Position numbers and translations under genes: made by a program
In this document: piece after piece, positions 59,494-64,000 of the stretch
Position numbering within the stretch: the first letter of the stretch is position 1
Layout: each line of letters begins with the position of its first letter
Notes under the pieces: model-generated
What the model was told of the DNA's origin: nothing
Databases searched by the model: none
Seen by the model: only the letters and a program-made list of their open reading frames with translations
NCBI GenBank assembly: GCA_037178975.1
Contig: JASJZH010000006.1
Location: 9,300,001 to 9,364,000 of the forward strand
Length of the DNA stretch: 64,000 bases
Direction: 5' to 3'
Source: Oscheius tipulae
Lineage: Eukaryota > Nematoda > Chromadorea > Rhabditida > Rhabditidae

Positions 59494-62400
59494 TTAAGCT
59501 ACATCAGCGGGTTTAACCTTCGCCGGTAGCTGGGGATTGAAGGGATTGGAGAGAGTCAGTCCAGGAGTTGGTTCCAGCACATCCGATTCATCCTCGTTGA
59601 TTCTCTGCTCTCTTGTCAGCTTTCTATTCAGTCTCCAAACTTGAATGTAGGCTTCGGCAAGCACAATAACCTGTGGCAGAATCTCTTCAACATGGAGATC
59701 TTCCATTTGGAACCATTTTTGCGAGCCCTGAAGTCCAAAGTTTGTAGAAAAAAGAAAGATTCTTACCTGATGTAGAATCTGAGCCCTGTAGGTTCCTTCC
59801 TCCGGAGTTCCATCATGTACAACATTGGCAACGAGATCGTAGGTGGTATACTTGTGTTCAGCACGGACATCAGGAGAGAGACAGTCATACAAGTCTACAT
59901 TCCTGAAAGAGTGATTCCAGAAAATCCATGTTGTTACATTTGCTCATATACTGCTCATGTTAGCATGTCATTTTCATATCCATTACATTAAATATTCTGT
60001 CTCTGTCTAAAAGTCAAACTGTGAAAGCGCGTCCTTATCAGGCAGTTCAAAAACCTAGTCTTTTCTTGTTGCTGTCAATATCTCCCAGCAACAGCAAAAA
60101 AAAAGTGAACTTACGTGATAGGAAAATTGACAATGGTAGGATTCTTCTCCACAAAGAAGGCATTCTTCGTGAACCGCTTGTACGTCACGACTAGATACTC
60201 CGGCAGCCGCAGGATTTCAAATCTCTTCATGATATTGTCCTTGTAGGTTTTGTACTCCTAAATAGCACGGTTTGAAAGCCAAAAAAACCGTCACACCTTT
60301 TCGGTAGACCCGTTGAATTTGTTGAGAAGAACCTGTAGCGGGATCTGTGGAATGACATTCTCCATCTGTGTATCGCGATAGAGCGGAGGGGGAGGGAGAT
60401 CCATCGAGAGGTAAAGGAACGGAAACTCTTTTGTGACTTCTCGGTAAGCTGGGAGATGAAGCAATGCACGAGCCTGATCCTCTGTGCAGTCAGCTGGAGG
60501 GATGGGCCGAGAGTACTGACGCATTCTGCCTCGGAATGTTCTGAAATACGTTATTAGCAAAACTGGAACTTGTTGACGGAGGTATGATAAGAAGAACAGT
60601 TAAGGCAAGATACTGGTTAATTGGAGCCAGCTAATGTTTTCTATATAGCGAAAATGCTCTACCAGATTTAAAAGTACTAGGCCACCACACTTAGTTCATC
60701 TGGGTGATCCCATGTGAGTTTTTTTTGTCAACTATTGCCTATCATGCTGTCGATCTAGTCGTTTCTGTCAAGCGGACTGTTTGTAATCCCCTTTCTTAAC
60801 TGTTGCCTACACCATTCACTCGAAATGACAGTTGTCTTTTACTGTTACAGTTTACAAAACAACAAAGCACCAACCCGCAGAAGAGTGACGAATCTCTATT
60901 TTAACAGTACGCTAGTTCCTATCGTGGTCAAATTTCGGTAACTCGAAGAGTCTTATAAAAATACTGTGCATGTTCCTTCTTGTCCTGTCAGTTTTAGGAG
61001 CAAAGAAACTGTTTGATACTTCTGAAAATTAAGGAACCCAGAACGTGGTCCAAATAAGATGAACTCACTTGTAAATGATGGAAGAAGACGTCTTAGAGTT
61101 TCCATTCAGAGCTGTATGCAGCGTGTTCAGCAGGAAGGTCATGAACTCCGACGCATCCGACTGTTCTGTGATTTGGAATCTTTTCTGCGAGCAATGGACG
61201 GCAGCTTGGAGCATTTCATGCGGAGAAACGTGTTTGCGGAAGGCACGAGGATTCCACAACTTTCTCATGAGTTCTCCAAAGCGTTTTGGCAACTCGAACA
61301 GAGTATCTCCAGGTGGACGCTTGATTGTGGCGTAGTTCTCCTCTTGTAGGAAGTAGTTCCTTAGCGGGATGACTTGAGAAAAGGCCTAAACTGCGGGTAA
61401 CAACGCTTACAAAATTGACGTACGTGAAGTATAACATTGCAGTAGTCGTTCGCCTTGATGTTGTTTAAACCGACGATACCAGGGAAATATGCCGAGTCAT
61501 CATAGGCACGAGTCATCTTTGTCTGCTTGTCAAGGGTGGAAATTAGCGTTTTTGTGTAGGTCGGCTTGAGCACGTACTGAATAAAGATTCTTTTAAAGAA
61601 CAAGGGCAAAATTCTACCTTGATGTCTTCAAGAGAAGGATCCTGGATTTCGTAGTTATCCGGAAGGCAGTAGAACTTCAAGGTTTGCAGATTTAGGAAAA
61701 CACGATGATCCGTGTCCAAGGAATGAGTGTAGGCATGGGTATTGCGGCCACGACCCTGGAAAAACAGGTATGATACTTTCCAGTATAGTAATCTCTAAGC
61801 TTCAGTTGACTTTTCTCAATCCCGCGCTTGCTTGATGGTACGGGTAACAACTCGTCGCTCTGTTGATTTTGATGGCTAACAGTAACTAGAACTAGGAAGA
61901 CGAGACTTTTCCGTCACTATAGATTGTCTGGATATCGATATGGTTTAGGCAAACTAATGTTACATGTTTCAGAGAGCTTTAAAACAAATTAGTTACCTGA
62001 TAGTACTTGCCACAGATCATGCAAGCATAGACGTTCATCGTGGACAGAGAAACTGAGCATAACTTCTCGAAATCGAAGTCAAGGACGCTTCTGAATTAGA
62101 ATAGAAATAAAACTTGAACAAAAAATTACCTGTCAATGGTGTCCAGATAAGGACAGGCTCGAATTTCACTCTCTGCGTCCTCCTGCCTAACCGCTGTTGT
62201 GTCAACATCATCCATGTCTTCCTCCTCCAATTTCTTTAACAGTGACAGTCTTTCCAGTTCTCTTTTGGTCAATGGTTTCGGAGCCTCCTGGACCTCTCCC
62301 TCCTCAGCGTCTTCTTCCTTCTTCTTGCGTTCTGGACTCTTCCGATCCCGACGGCTGTCACCTTGCCGGTCTTTTCGGTCCCTATCACGATCACGAGATC

Positions 62401-63294
62401 GGTCACGATCTTTTCTATCCCGGTCATCACGACGACGTTTGGCATCAGGAGACCTAGAGCGTCTTCGATGAACAGGAGACCTTGAACGGCGCCGGGTTTC
62501 CGGAGAACGTCGTCGGCGGTCAGGACTCCTCTTTTTTTCGGGGCTTCTGCGTCGTTCGGAAGCTCGAGGAGAGCGGGATCTTCGGTTCTTTTTGCCAGAA
62601 TCGTGGGTGTCCGATCGTCGAGATTCTGAAAGATTTTAATAGAATACGGATGAATAGAGTAATTGGTCTTAGCACATATGGATTTGCAGTCTTTAACGAT
62701 AGAACGGGGACTATTCGCTCGATAATAACCTCTTTGCAGCAAATTGTAGAGTCAGCATGAACATCTACATAGCTTCATTACATACGCGGCTTGTTGTCTA
62801 CTCTCTTTTGAGCATCGGTGATGACAGGTATTCACAAAAGTTCCCTTTGCCGGGACGCTGTGTTATACGGCTCCACTCGAGTGCGATGGAGAATTGGATG
62901 ACTTTTTTTTAAGATCCAGATGCGAAATTTTGACTTTTAGGTGAATGAAAGGTATATAAATAGTTCTAATACCTGTGATTTGATACCGAGATCAAAATGT
63001 TTATGTAAATCCTACCTTTGACCGGTGTTGCGCTCTTTTCTTTACGACGAACCGGCGATTTCTCCTGTTTTTCGTCCTCATTCGATCCTGCGCTGTCTGA
63101 ATCAATCTCATTAGCTGAAGAATCTCCATTGGCTTCGGATTCTCTCCTGACTCTCTTCAATTCCGGAGATTCTCCGCCTAAAGAGGGAATACTAGATAAG
63201 AGAAAAAAGGACGCTAACTTGGTTCAGCCTTCCGTTTCTGGACTTCCTCCTCTGTTTCGACACCGTTTCCATGTGAGGGAGTACCTTCACCCAT
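59494..63294 (-). CDS. usp-39: USP39 / Sad1-type splicing factor (inactive ubiquitin protease)
   Basis: Eleven exons on the minus strand (63294-63219, 63177-63016, 62625-62130, 62090-61997, 61755-61618, 61576-61424, 61385-61069, 60540-60297, 60257-60115, 59902-59767, 59727-59494) give about 730 aa. The N-terminal ~240 residues are acidic, then Arg/Ser/Asp-rich (RRSRSP-type), as in splicing factors. A zf-UBP finger follows (CMICGKYYQ, GRGRNTHAYTHS, DHRVFLNL), then a USP fold with KANDYCNVILHAFSQ and the conserved YDLVANVVHDGTPEEGTY and WFQMEDLHVEEILPQ near the end. The position of the catalytic Cys in active USPs (GNTCY) is Asp here, as expected for USP39, which acts in tri-snRNP assembly and not as an enzyme. 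It is longer than typical because of the N-terminal RS region. The C-terminus adds about 40 residues (KVKPADVA end). Confidence 0.93.
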
Positions 63295-63456
63295 ATTTGA
63301 GACTGAAAATGGTAGAAAATCGATATCGTTGTTATAAGAAACAAGAAGCTGGGAGCTTTTCGAAATTTAAAAGCGGCCCGCCGTGCCACTTAAAATAGTT
63401 ACATGTTTTCGTTCAAACGCAAGAAGCCAACCCTCAAAACCAACATCTAATATTTA

Positions 63457-63757
63457 TTAGTCAAAAAAGTCATCAGAATCACTCTCTTCCTTCTTCGAAG
63501 AGCCTCCAGTGTATCCAGCGAACATTGGTTTAGTCGAAGATGATGGTCCCTTGTTGAGATATTGCGATAGTGAACCAAGAACAAGTTGTGGTTCGGAGGA
63601 TCTAGAAATAGTCTATGTCAATGTTTTCTAACGTACTTTGGCTGAGAAGGAGTAGCAGCTACAGCAGGTCGAGTCATTTGAATATCCTCACTATCATCAG
63701 AATCATTCCTGTTCAGAAGGCCCATGATTCTCGAGTAAGCATTCGCTTGTTCTGGCT
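63457..63757 (-). CDS. 3' end of an unidentified acidic protein gene
   Basis: Two exons, 63757-63637 and 63601-63457, join in phase. They read EPEQANAYSRIMGLLNRND, then SDDSEDIQMTRPAVAATPSQ, a low-complexity middle (LNKGPSSSTKPMFAGYTGG) and an acidic end KKEESDSDDFFD with TAA. The gene continues beyond the window on its 5' side (higher coordinates). Its stop is about 160 bp from the start of the USP39 gene on the same strand, so the two could be co-transcribed, but nothing proves it. The family is not recognised. Confidence 0.6.
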
Positions 63758-64000
63758 CTGAAAGTCAAACAACTATCAGGGCCTCTGCAGCTCTAAATTT
63801 AACAAAAAAGGTCAGGTAGGAAGCGGTATAGCGATTGAAGGAAACCACTAGGAGTTTTCTGATGTGTTTGTGGATTTTCACTAACTCGAAGGGATAGCTA
63901 ACGTTGATTTAAACAGAACCACACAAATAGATCATAGCGACAGAATAGATTGTCAGAGACAGCCAGACAAAGCAAGGATAGTATAGGACATGAAAAACGT

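Noticed and set aside
62269-62742. 157-codon minus-strand frame
   Set aside because: It overlaps the RS-rich exon of USP39 in another frame; the frame that continues into the zinc finger is the coding one.
1-64000. CRISPR arrays, bacterial operons, ribosome binding sites, rRNA or spliced-leader RNA genes
   Set aside because: The sequence is eukaryotic. The direct repeats seen are irregular purine tracts or gene duplicates, and no rRNA or leader-RNA sequence was recognised.

Overview
The window looks like a gene-dense animal nuclear genome, most likely a nematode. Nearly every gene is cut by short introns of about 35-45 nt ending in TTTCAG or TTTTAG. The content is metazoan: a BMP/TGF-beta ligand, a forkhead factor, a heterotrimeric G-alpha, a Cys-loop channel, a cytoplasmic intermediate filament with a lamin-type long coil 1B, and an M13 (neprilysin) peptidase. 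I could not fix the species. All exon models were built by hand by joining open frames at GT...AG sites, and I checked that the phases agree.

Layout. 0-5.6 kb: mostly non-coding, with an unidentified coiled-coil ORF, two exons of an unidentified minus-strand gene, repeats and a hairpin. 5.7-7.3 kb: divergent forkhead gene. 7.3-10.2 kb: no gene seen. 10.2-12.5 kb: G-alpha subunit. 13.5-13.8 kb: small orphan gene (minus). 14.9-18.6 kb: intermediate filament gene (minus) with an intact rod, a decayed tail and upstream exons. 19.2-21.7 kb: REPS-like EH-domain protein. 22.0-22.6 kb: chromodomain-like protein (minus). 23.3-25.0 kb: Cys-loop channel subunit. 25.2-26.7 kb: BMP-like ligand (minus). 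26.7-31.9 kb: gene-poor. 31.9 kb: tRNA-Phe(GAA). 32.5-34.3 kb: F-box/LRR-like protein (minus). 35.9-42.7 kb: unidentified exons and two partly decayed tandem CUB-like genes. 42.7-57.2 kb: one giant M13 gene. 57.2-59.4 kb: degenerate duplicated fragments and a large inverted repeat. 59.5-63.3 kb: USP39 splicing factor (minus). 63.5-64 kb: 3' end of an acidic protein gene (minus), cut by the window end.

The most striking object is the M13 gene. Thirty exons join in frame into about 3,939 codons: a short cytoplasmic N-terminus, one type II membrane anchor, and then five complete neprilysin-like catalytic domains in tandem. Every domain keeps the HELTH and ENIAD zinc motifs and NAWY. Domains 1/3 and 2/4 pair up, so a two-domain unit was duplicated. 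Each domain carries a polybasic insert at the same place, which suggests proteolytic processing. The other genes are unrelated housekeeping, signalling or developmental genes and show no operon-like logic.
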